Assembly (NCBI GenBank): GCA_937125285.1
Contig: CAKZLH010000164.1
Location: 1-45,311, forward strand
Direction of reading: 5' to 3'
DNA: 45,311 nucleotides
Source of the DNA: an uncultured Balneolaceae bacterium
GTDB lineage: Bacteria; Bacteroidota; Rhodothermia; Balneolales; Balneolaceae
Every line of letters begins with the position of its first letter. The first letter of the stretch is position 1. Under the pieces are notes generated by a model. The model made no database searches and was not told the DNA's origin. It saw nothing but the letters and a program-made list of their open reading frames with translations. This document shows positions 8,961 to 16,162 of the stretch, piece by piece. The translations under genes were made by a program, and so were the position numbers.

Positions 8961-9019
8961 AGCGTGAAATGATGGGTAATTTAAGGCACAAAATACATCA
9001 TTTTAGATATTAAACACAT

Positions 9020-9054
9020 AAAAAAACCCCGTCCGGTTTCAAGCGAACGGGGTT
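9020..9054 (-). terminator. Terminator of the tRNA-Lys transcript
   Basis: Read on the minus strand, ACCCCGT pairs with ACGGGGT around a 14-base loop and is followed by a run of seven T residues. It lies about 110 bases after the 3' end of the tRNA gene and ahead of the FtsB-like gene. Confidence 0.85.
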
Positions 9055-9164
9055 GGTCAAGAGAGATTCAACATATCCTCTTGCCATAAACTATCTGAAA
9101 AAAGGCGCTGCCCATATAGGGAAAGGCAACTTTTCAGTAATTTTTATGGGAGAATATATGAAAG

Positions 9165-9237
9165 TGAACCGGGTGGGACTCGAACCCACGACCCACGGCT
9201 TAAAAGGCAGTTGCTCTACCGACTGAGCTACCGGTTC
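9165..9237 (-). tRNA. tRNA-Lys (anticodon UUU)
   Basis: The reverse complement folds into a complete 73-base cloverleaf: acceptor stem GAACCGG/CCGGTTC, D stem GCTC/GAGC, anticodon loop CTTTTAA with anticodon TTT, and T arm GTGGG-TTCGAGT-CCCAC, with discriminator A. CCA is not encoded. The anticodon stem ACTGC/GCCGT has one T.C mismatch at its central pair (29-41), which is unusual. The variable region GGGTC is normal. A matching promoter box precedes it and a terminator follows. A short ORF in the track (9091-9285) covers this gene and is spurious. Confidence 0.96.
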
Positions 9238-9249
9238 ATTCACAGACTT

Positions 9250-9282
9250 CAAATATACGACCTTTTCCGAGTTCTTTTCAAT
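9250..9282 (-). promoter_or_regulatory. Bacteroidota-type promoter of tRNA-Lys
   Basis: On the minus strand TATATTTG (9250-9257) fits the TAnnTTTG -7 consensus exactly, and a TTG -33 element (9279-9281) lies 21 bases upstream of it. The octamer ends 12 bases before the first base of the mature tRNA, a sensible place for a start site with a short 5' leader to be trimmed by RNase P. Confidence 0.7.
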
Positions 9283-9443
9283 CAAAAAAAGAAAAATTAC
9301 GTGTGCATTAAAAAACGATTTGTCCAGGAGATTAACAGACGGATGTGATTTATGAAGGATTAGTTTTTTCTAATAGCAAGGAATACCGTACTATTAGCAT
9401 ACAAACCATTCATCCTGATCATTGGATAAATAAGCTCATAGAC

Positions 9444-9842
9444 ATGGCTACCGTATTTACTCAAATTATTAATGGGGACATTCCGTGTTATAAAATTGCA
9501 GAAAGCGATGAATTTTTTGCATTCTTAGATATTCGTCCGGTATCTAAGGGGCATACCTTGGTAATCCCCAAAAAAGAGGTAGATATATTGTTTGATTTAG
9601 AGGAAAGCGATTATCTAGGCCTAATGAAATTTGCCAAGCAGATAGCACATGCGATAGATGCGGCGATGAACCCTGTAAGAGTAGCCTTAACGGTAGAGGG
9701 TTTGGAGGTTCCGCATGCGCATATCCATCTCATACCCATGTATGAAACGGGAGGCCCTTTTCGTTTGGGTCATTCCATTGAATGTTCACCGGAAGAGATG
9801 AAGAAAATTGCTGATAACATAAGTGATGAGGTTGAGTTATGA
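9444..9842 (+). CDS. HIT family nucleotide-binding hydrolase
   Basis: The 132-residue protein has the histidine triad HAHIHLIP near its C-terminus and the usual N-terminal block TVFTQIINGDIPCYKIAESDEFFAFLDI. HIT proteins hydrolyse AMP-linked nucleotides such as adenosine phosphoramidates; the cellular substrate of bacterial members is mostly unknown. The ORF track starts at 9345, but the family-typical N-terminus MATVFTQI begins at 9444 and the upstream 33 codons resemble nothing, so I place the start there. The last bases overlap aroQ (ATGA), which indicates translational coupling. Confidence 0.92.
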   Translation: MATVFTQIINGDIPCYKIAESDEFFAFLDIRPVSKGHTLVIPKKEVDILFDLEESDYLGLMKFAKQIAHAIDAAMNPVRVALTVEGLEVPHAHIHLIPMYETGGPFRLGHSIECSPEEMKKIADNISDEVEL

Positions 9843-10267
9843 ATCTATTGGTAATACATGGTCCTAATTTGAATCTTTTGGGAACCAGAGATCCAAAAAC
9901 CTATGGGTCTATGAAGCTTGAAGACCTTAATACCTATATTACTTCTGAGTTTCCTGAGCATCATATATCCTTTTTTCAGAGTAATGTCGAAGGGGAGCTT
10001 ATCAATAGATTACATGAAGCCCTTACCGACGGAACAGAAGCTGTGGTGGCTAATATGGGGGGATATACCCATACTTCTGTAGCATTGAGAGATGCATTGG
10101 AACCCCTTAAATGTCCAAAAGTAGAGGTTCATATGTCTAATATTCACGCCAGAGAAGAATTCCGTGAGCACTCTATTACCGGCCAAGTGATGGATGGAAT
10201 TATTACAGGTTTTGGGGCGGAGAGTTATATTTTAGGAATTAAAGCCATCGAACGCTCGGTTAAGTGA
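9839..10267 (+). CDS. aroQ: Type II 3-dehydroquinate dehydratase
   Basis: AroQ removes water from 3-dehydroquinate to make 3-dehydroshikimate in the shikimate pathway to aromatic amino acids. The 142-residue protein has the short type II length and its signatures: the active-site loop GPNLNLLGTRDPKTYG with the catalytic tyrosine, FFQSNVEGELINRLHEA, and NMGGYTHTSVALRDAL followed by EVHMSNIHAREEFREHS. Its ATG overlaps the HIT stop as ATGA, and its own stop overlaps the GTG start of the flippase as GTGA. The three genes therefore form a tightly coupled operon. Confidence 0.96.
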   Translation: MNLLVIHGPNLNLLGTRDPKTYGSMKLEDLNTYITSEFPEHHISFFQSNVEGELINRLHEALTDGTEAVVANMGGYTHTSVALRDALEPLKCPKVEVHMSNIHAREEFREHSITGQVMDGIITGFGAESYILGIKAIERSVK

Positions 10268-11778
10268 AAGCTTTAAAGCATTTATTCTCAGACACGTTAA
10301 TCTATGGTATTAGCAGTGTTTTAGCTAGGTTTATCAACTATCTGTTGGTTCCTTTACATACGGGACTCTTTAACCCGGAAGCCTATGGAGTAGTAGGGTT
10401 GGTATATGCAGCCATAGGATTGCTTCAAGTTGTGTTTACCTTTGGCATGGAGTCTTCATATTTGCGATATGGAAAGGAGGATAATAAGACGGCTAATTTA
10501 TTCAGCACCATTCAACGTTTACTGATCCTAATTTCATTGGTTTTAACGGTGCTTTTATGGTTGGCCTATGATCCAATTGCTGAATGGCTATCGTTGAGTG
10601 CCCTACCTGCTCACCCGATTTCTGGACTTGATGGAGGGGCTATATTTGCCTTCATGTTGGCTATTTTGGTAACCGATGCCTTGGCTATTGTGCCCTTTGC
10701 AGAACTTAGGTTACGTAATAGAGCCATGACTTTTGCAGGCATTAAGTTAGTTAATGTATGGGTAAATTTAGGGCTCAACGTACTGCTCATTTTGGCCATG
10801 GGTTGGGGGATTGAAGCCATATTTGCGGCGAATTTTGCAGCCTCACTAGTCAGTTTACTTTTGGTGTTTGTAGTTACACGGTCCTTATGGATGGGTGCCT
10901 GGTCTGCTGAATCTGTGGGGATGTTATTCCTATTCGCGTGGCCTTTTATACCGTCTGGACTCGCACATGTAGTTAACGAAACTCTTGACCGATTTTTTTT
11001 AAAAAGCTTAGATGCTCAGCAGATCATGGCCATCTATGGCTTTGATTGGTCGGCCGATTACCTTGTAGGAATCTATAATGCATGCTATAAATTGGCCGTT
11101 TTTATGCTGCTTTTAGTGCAGATGTATCGCATGGCATGGCAACCCTTTTTTATGAGGGAAAGTGAGGGAAAACAAGCCCCTGAGTTATTTGCTAAGGCAT
11201 TTAATTATTTCAATATAGGTGCGGCTACCGTGTTCTTATTCGTTGCTTTGTTCCTCCAATGGATAGTGGCTATACCGATCCCTTTTTTAGGAACTACCCT
11301 CATCGATCAGGCCTATTGGTCGGGTCTTGGAATAGTCCCCTGGTTGTTAATGGCCTATTGGTTTCAGGGTTGGTATGTGAATTTTTCAGCCGGTGTGTTT
11401 ATTAAAGAAAAAACGAAACGCTTGGCTCAGATAACCGGTGTTGGTGCGGTGGTTACTATTGTTTTAAATCTCTTACTCATCCGAACCCTGGGCATGGAAG
11501 GAGCGGCTTTGGCCACACTTGGAAGTTATGGGGTCATGGCTTTTTTACTGTATAGATATTCTCAACAGGTCATGTTTATACCTTATAATATGCTTCGAAA
11601 TATACTCACGATGATCTTATCTCTCGGGCTTGTTCTGCTCATTAACCAAGGGCACTTAGATGAGGAAGGCCTTAATTTTTGGTTAACCGTGGGTATATTT
11701 TTAATGAGTGTACTTGGAGTAGTAAGTATCCAAACCGGTCTATTTGGATATTGGAACAAAAAAAATCCCACTACCTAA
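10264..11778 (+). CDS. Polysaccharide/lipid-linked oligosaccharide flippase (MOP superfamily)
   Basis: The 504-residue protein is strongly hydrophobic, with about 12-14 predicted membrane segments and the N-terminal pattern of Wzx/RfbX-type transporters (LFSDTLIYGISSVLARFINYLLVPLHTGLFNPEAYGVVGL). Such proteins flip undecaprenyl-linked oligosaccharide or lipid precursors across the inner membrane. No glycosyltransferases surround it, so its substrate is open; in this type of bacterium it is commonly a stand-alone gene. The start is GTG at 10264, overlapping the aroQ stop. Its last six codons overlap the stem-loop that serves as the mdh terminator on the other strand. Confidence 0.88.
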   Translation: MKALKHLFSDTLIYGISSVLARFINYLLVPLHTGLFNPEAYGVVGLVYAAIGLLQVVFTFGMESSYLRYGKEDNKTANLFSTIQRLLILISLVLTVLLWLAYDPIAEWLSLSALPAHPISGLDGGAIFAFMLAILVTDALAIVPFAELRLRNRAMTFAGIKLVNVWVNLGLNVLLILAMGWGIEAIFAANFAASLVSLLLVFVVTRSLWMGAWSAESVGMLFLFAWPFIPSGLAHVVNETLDRFFLKSLDAQQIMAIYGFDWSADYLVGIYNACYKLAVFMLLLVQMYRMAWQPFFMRESEGKQAPELFAKAFNYFNIGAATVFLFVALFLQWIVAIPIPFLGTTLIDQAYWSGLGIVPWLLMAYWFQGWYVNFSAGVFIKEKTKRLAQITGVGAVVTIVLNLLLIRTLGMEGAALATLGSYGVMAFLLYRYSQQVMFIPYNMLRNILTMILSLGLVLLINQGHLDEEGLNFWLTVGIFLMSVLGVVSIQTGLFGYWNKKNPTT

Positions 11779-11789
11779 GGCAGTGGGAT
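11757..11789 (-). terminator. Terminator of mdh, overlapping the flippase 3' end
   Basis: On the minus strand ATCCCACT pairs with AGTGGGAT around a 9-base loop, followed by a run of eight T residues, 30 bases after the mdh stop. The T-run and one stem arm lie within the last codons of the convergent flippase gene. In the plus direction the stem is not followed by T residues, so it should terminate mainly mdh. Confidence 0.85.
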
Positions 11790-11819
11790 TAAAGCAAGTA
11801 GTGAGAACCTTAGTCCTCG

Positions 11820-12779
11820 TTATTTTTTGTTCATAAGTGCTTTAAACTCATCCAAAGTGCCGCGAACGGCTTTGGCTGATGCATGTAGAAGTTCGGTTTC
11901 TTTTTCGGTTAATTCAACCTCAATAACTTCTTTAATTCCGCCCTTTCCTAGTTTTACGGGTACTCCTATGTATAAATCTTCAACTCCATACTGTCCATCG
12001 ATATGAGCACAGACGGGGAAAATTCTATTTTGATCTAGCAGGATAGCTTCAACCATTTGAGCCGCCGCCGCACCAGGAGCATACCAAGCAGAGGTTCCCA
12101 TAAGTCCTACGATTTCCCCTCCCCCTTTTTTAGCGCGGTCTACTATTTCGTCTAGCCGTTCCTCGGTAATGAAATGGGTAATGGGCATACCTGAAAGTGT
12201 GGTAAATCTTGGAAGTGGCACCATTGTATCTCCATGGCCACCCATGAGTAATGCTTGAATGTCTTTAGGTGAAACATCTAATTCTTCGGCAATGAAAGCA
12301 CGATAGCGTGCAGTATCCAAAATGCCCGCCATTCCCATTACTTTTTCATAGGGTAATCCAGAAGCATCTTTAGCCACTTGAACCATTACATCTAATGGGT
12401 TTGAAACAATAATAAGAATGGTGTCTGGGGAATAACGAACCAATTCTTGAGTTACACTACGAACGATATTGGCGTTAATTCCCAATAAATCATCACGGCT
12501 CATTCCGGGTCTTCGAGGGACACCCGCTGTAATAACACAAACATCAGAACCTGCTGTATCGGCATAATCTGTAGTTCCTTTTACCCGGGTATCGAACAGA
12601 TGAATGGGTGATGCTTCCCACTGATCCAATGCACGTCCTTTGGATGGGTAAAAGGTTTTATCGTCTTGTGTACGCTCTAAATCTAGCGCGATAACTTCTT
12701 TGGCAAAATCTCTTTGAGCAACACTTAGTGCTACGGTAGATCCTACATTTCCTCCGGCTCCTACAACGGTAACTTTCAT
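11820..12779 (-). CDS. mdh: Malate dehydrogenase (LDH-like, NAD-dependent)
   Basis: MDH interconverts malate and oxaloacetate in the TCA cycle. The 319-residue protein has the Rossmann start VTVVGAGGNVGSTVA, the substrate-binding loop ITAGVPRRPGMSRDDLLGIN (arginine at the position that selects malate over lactate), the TILIIVSNPLDVM block, and the catalytic histidine in LLMGGHGDTMVPLPRF. This places it in the LDH-like MDH group common in Bacteroidota and Chlorobi. An aspartate (ALDLE) at the end of the second strand fits NAD preference. It has its own terminator and a 162-base upstream gap, so it is probably transcribed separately from nadK-ddl. Confidence 0.96.
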   Translation of the reverse strand: MKVTVVGAGGNVGSTVALSVAQRDFAKEVIALDLERTQDDKTFYPSKGRALDQWEASPIHLFDTRVKGTTDYADTAGSDVCVITAGVPRRPGMSRDDLLGINANIVRSVTQELVRYSPDTILIIVSNPLDVMVQVAKDASGLPYEKVMGMAGILDTARYRAFIAEELDVSPKDIQALLMGGHGDTMVPLPRFTTLSGMPITHFITEERLDEIVDRAKKGGGEIVGLMGTSAWYAPGAAAAQMVEAILLDQNRIFPVCAHIDGQYGVEDLYIGVPVKLGKGGIKEVIEVELTEKETELLHASAKAVRGTLDEFKALMNKK

Positions 12780-12835
12780 CTCACTATTGGTTTTTTATGT
12801 TGGGATTAGCGGTATTTATTTCAGCCTATAAATTA

Positions 12836-12866
12836 CAAATTTTTAGCACCCTAAGCTGAAAAATTG
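12836..12866. other. Long imperfect hairpin between nadK and mdh
   Basis: CAAATTTTTAGC and GCTGAAAAATTG can pair around a seven-base loop over 11 pairs, with one wobble and one mismatch. It lies 76 bases after the nadK stop and 57 bases before the mdh start. It could be a weak terminator for ddl-nadK on the minus strand or a structure in the mdh leader. No strong T-run follows on either strand. Confidence 0.4.
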
Positions 12867-12941
12867 TGGGTGTTAATAAAGCTATTATCGACCTTAAAAT
12901 GGTGGGAGAAAGTCTTATTTAGAGATCATAAACTTTAAAGA

Positions 12942-13811
12942 TTACAAACGCCGCGAATCTTGTCCCCACATCAATTTTTTCCTGAGGGTATCAAAATAAC
13001 TGTGATGAGATAATCGAACGAGGGGTATTCGAGAAGAAGATTTTTTTATCCGAATCACAAAGGGGTAGTTATTAACGGGTTCCACTACGCCATCACAAGA
13101 AAAAATGACCGAGGGTTCCGCATCGGGAATGGAGATACTCAATTCTTTATTTGAAGACAAGACCAAGGGTCGTGTGGTTAGGGTGTGTGGATTTACTGGG
13201 GTTACCACTAAAACTCCCGATCCTGGCATTACAATTGGTCCGCCAGCAGATAGATTATAGGCCGTTGAGCCTGTAGGCGAAGCTACAATGAGGCCATCAG
13301 ACCAATAGGTATTGATTCGCTGCCCATCATAAAATGCTTCAATGTTTACCATAGAACTGGAGTCGCGTCGGGTAAATAAGCACTCATTTAATGCATAATA
13401 AACATGACCTCGCTCATCGACGGCCTCAAGAAAATGACGGTAGTCTAATTCATAATCACCACTGATTAAAGTATGTAAGGCAGAATGCATTTCTTCAATC
13501 GAAACATCATTCATAAACCCCAAACGTCCACTGTTAATACCTAAAATGGGTTTCTCCAATCCTCTGGCCAGCCTAGCGGCATACAGCATGGTTCCATCTC
13601 CACCAATAACGATAAGAACATCGGCTTGATCAATGGCCTGCTCATCATCTTGTGTAAAGTGTAAAGCGTGTGAGGCTTCAATACCTAAAGCTTGAGCGGT
13701 ACTTTCCGCCATATAACAGCTTACCTTTGATGTGGCCGCCCACTCCAGGGTTTTCTGTAGTACCTCATGTACCTCGTATTTTGTTGGATGAGTAATGAGG
13801 GCGCAGTTCAT
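12942..13811 (-). CDS. nadK: NAD kinase
   Basis: NAD kinase phosphorylates NAD to NADP. The 289-residue protein shows the family's GGDGTMLYAAR motif (residues 70-74 are GGDGT), the INSGRLGFM segment, and SDGLIVASPTGSTAYNLSAGGPIV, which forms the NAD-binding pocket. The length is typical. Its ATG is two bases after the ddl stop, so ddl and nadK are cotranscribed with ddl first. Confidence 0.96.
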   Translation of the reverse strand: MNCALITHPTKYEVHEVLQKTLEWAATSKVSCYMAESTAQALGIEASHALHFTQDDEQAIDQADVLIVIGGDGTMLYAARLARGLEKPILGINSGRLGFMNDVSIEEMHSALHTLISGDYELDYRHFLEAVDERGHVYYALNECLFTRRDSSSMVNIEAFYDGQRINTYWSDGLIVASPTGSTAYNLSAGGPIVMPGSGVLVVTPVNPHTLTTRPLVLSSNKELSISIPDAEPSVIFSCDGVVEPVNNYPFVIRIKKSSSRIPLVRLSHHSYFDTLRKKLMWGQDSRRL

Positions 13812-13813
13812 GC

Positions 13814-15007
13814 TTACTTCACTCCTTTGAGTCCTTTAATTCCAGATGCCGCTTTCTCACTTAACAAGTTGGTGTCGTAGCTCAGAATTCTCCCATTTTT
13901 CTGTTGATGGTTTTCGAGCGCTGTTTCAATGAGTTGATCTAATAACTCACTGAAATTGAGCTTTGAATGTTCCCACAAATAGTAGGAGAATGAACCTGGG
14001 ATTGTATTTATCTCATTAAAATAAACTTTGCCGGTGTCTTCTTGAACCAGAAAATCGATTCGTGCTACACCCGATGCTTGAAACACTCGAAATATGTACT
14101 CCGATAGCGAACGTATTTCATGGGTCAACTCATCGCTAATTGGTGCGGGTATGATTCGATCGGCAGAGGCCATTCCTTTTTCTCCAGAGCCCCCACGTTG
14201 ATATTTATCGGCAAATGAGAGGGCATCTTCGCTACCAATGGGTTGCTCACATACGCTTGAAGTACAGGATTCAGGGGTTCCCATGACGGCGCAATTGATT
14301 TCTATGAGTGGTTGAATCGCCTCTTCAATGAGTACTTGTGCATCGTAGCGAAAGGCCGTTTCTACGGCTTTTATCAGGGCACTGGAATGCTCTACTTTTT
14401 TTACACCTATACTACTTCCCAAAGAGGAAGGCTTTACAATTACGGGATACCCTAATTGCTCCACTTCCTCCATGATCGTTTGATGATGTTGCTCCCAGTC
14501 ATCTTCGTAAAAGTTTAAAGATGCGGTTACAGGTATCTGATTGGCTTCACACAGTTGTTTAGCCTTCACCTTGTCCATGCCTAAGGAGGATGCTAACACG
14601 CCACTTCCTGTGTAGGGTATATTGTATTGTTCACAGACTCCTTGAAAAGCGCCATTCTCGCCACTACCGCCGTGAAATGCAACAACAACGGCATGAATGG
14701 GATGTTGAGTCAGTTTGCCAAATAATCCTTTTTTAGACACCTCAAGTACACTTCTCCCTAATTCATCCCTATTGAAATAGCAGCTCTCTGCTTGGCTTTG
14801 CAGTACCGATAGATCCCGGTAGTTTTCGAGTTCTTTTAGGTTGTCTCCGGTAAACCATTGGCCCGATTTACTTATGTACAGAGGCTGAATCTGATACATT
14901 GAATCACTAAGGGCACTCATCACTTGAATGGCAGTGAGTACCGATACTTCATGCTCTGGTGATACACCACCAAAAGCAACCACGAGATTAGGTGCTTGAT
15001 CGGTCAT
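13814..15007 (-). CDS. ddl: D-alanine--D-alanine ligase
   Basis: The ATP-grasp enzyme joins two D-alanines for the peptidoglycan stem peptide. Family signatures are FGGVSPEHEVSV at the N-terminus, VAFHGGSGENGAFQGVCE, PVIVKPSSLGSSIGV for ATP binding, and ARIDFLVQEDTGKVYFNEINTIPGSFSYYLW at the metal and substrate site. At 397 residues it is longer than E. coli DdlB (about 306) and closer to the long, VanA-like subgroup. The substrate-selecting loop around SFADKYQRGGSGEKGM retains a KY pair as in ordinary Ddl enzymes, so D-lactate use is not indicated. It is first in the ddl-nadK operon and divergent from the amidinohydrolase gene. Confidence 0.94.
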   Translation of the reverse strand: MTDQAPNLVVAFGGVSPEHEVSVLTAIQVMSALSDSMYQIQPLYISKSGQWFTGDNLKELENYRDLSVLQSQAESCYFNRDELGRSVLEVSKKGLFGKLTQHPIHAVVVAFHGGSGENGAFQGVCEQYNIPYTGSGVLASSLGMDKVKAKQLCEANQIPVTASLNFYEDDWEQHHQTIMEEVEQLGYPVIVKPSSLGSSIGVKKVEHSSALIKAVETAFRYDAQVLIEEAIQPLIEINCAVMGTPESCTSSVCEQPIGSEDALSFADKYQRGGSGEKGMASADRIIPAPISDELTHEIRSLSEYIFRVFQASGVARIDFLVQEDTGKVYFNEINTIPGSFSYYLWEHSKLNFSELLDQLIETALENHQQKNGRILSYDTNLLSEKAASGIKGLKGVK

Positions 15008-15102
15008 TGGGGTAGAATGGACTAATTAATTTTTTCTGAAAATAGGAGATGTTACGGTCAATTGTTACTATTGTAAGTAGATTGCGGCTAAGTTTTTAAT
15101 CT

Positions 15103-16020
15103 ATGATATCAGAAGCTTCACAATATATCAGAGAATATTCCGAACAGCTGTTTCAATTGGATCAGCGACCGAAGATGCCATGGCCAGATCAGGTACTTAT
15201 GGTAGAACCCGAGTTTTTTGATGTGCTTTATGTAATCAATCCCCATATGGAGGCGATGGTAGGAACGGTTCAACCCGAGAAAGCATGGCAAGAATGGAGT
15301 TATATCAAATCAAAATTTGAAGCGTGGGGTTTGTATGTACATCCCGTAAAAGGTGTGGCTGGATTGCCGGATTTGGTTTTTTGTGCGAATCAAAGTTTGC
15401 CGTGTTGGGATTTAGAATTAGGAGCTTCGGTGATGATGGGCGTCATGCGCAACGAGCAGCGTCGGGCCGAAGTACCTTATATTGAGCAGGTCTTTGCTCA
15501 TAAGGGGCTGCCAGTACATCGGGTATTCGATTCGGAATCAACCGACTATTTTGAAGGTATGGGCGATGTGCAGTGGCATCCCGAGCGGTCGTTATTGTGG
15601 GCAGGTCATGGATTTCGCACATCTGAGGAGGCCATTCGAAAAATAGTCCATTTTACGGGTGTTCCAGCCATTGGATTAGAGCTACAGGACGAGCGTTTAT
15701 ATCACTTAGACACTTGTTTTTGCATGCTTAATGAACACACCGTTATGTGCTATCCTCCCGCATTTAGTGCCAAGGGAATGAGGTTGATCGAACACTTTTT
15801 TGAGCACATTATTGAAGTGGACGAACAAGAATGTCTTGAGTCATTTGCCTGCAATGCAACAGCGGTTTCGGGCAACAGAGTGTTGCTTCCAGAGCATGCT
15901 CCTCGGACGAAGGCAAAATTAGAGGCTATGGGTTTTGAAGTTGCTGAGGCTTCCACCGGCGAATTTCTCAAGAGTGGAGGCAGTATTTACTGTATGAAAT
16001 TACTTTTTTGGTCTCATTAA
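15103..16020 (+). CDS. Arginine deiminase-superfamily amidinohydrolase (DDAH-like)
   Basis: The 305-residue protein has the pattern of dimethylarginine dimethylaminohydrolase and related guanidine-modifying enzymes: FEGMGDVQWHPERSLLWAGHGFRTS for substrate binding, a histidine in LYHLDTCFCML, and a near-C-terminal catalytic cysteine in GGSIYCMKL (C297). Enzymes of this fold attack the guanidine carbon of arginine, methylarginine or related compounds to give citrulline-type products or transfer the amidino group. The substrate is unknown. It stands alone, divergent from ddl with a 95-base gap. Confidence 0.85.
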   Translation: MISEASQYIREYSEQLFQLDQRPKMPWPDQVLMVEPEFFDVLYVINPHMEAMVGTVQPEKAWQEWSYIKSKFEAWGLYVHPVKGVAGLPDLVFCANQSLPCWDLELGASVMMGVMRNEQRRAEVPYIEQVFAHKGLPVHRVFDSESTDYFEGMGDVQWHPERSLLWAGHGFRTSEEAIRKIVHFTGVPAIGLELQDERLYHLDTCFCMLNEHTVMCYPPAFSAKGMRLIEHFFEHIIEVDEQECLESFACNATAVSGNRVLLPEHAPRTKAKLEAMGFEVAEASTGEFLKSGGSIYCMKLLFWSH

Positions 16021-16162
16021 TACCCTCGGGTTTCTTTACATTTAATGGCTTTTAGGGGCATTCATAGAGAAATAGCTTTGACTTTAGATGATATTTTGGC
16101 ACTTTTCTGTGCTTCTTTTTTAGGAGCTTAGATAAACGATTAGTCATCCTGATATTTCCATC

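Noticed and set aside
9091-9285. 64-codon ORF on the minus strand
   Set aside because: It runs through the whole tRNA-Lys gene and its promoter.
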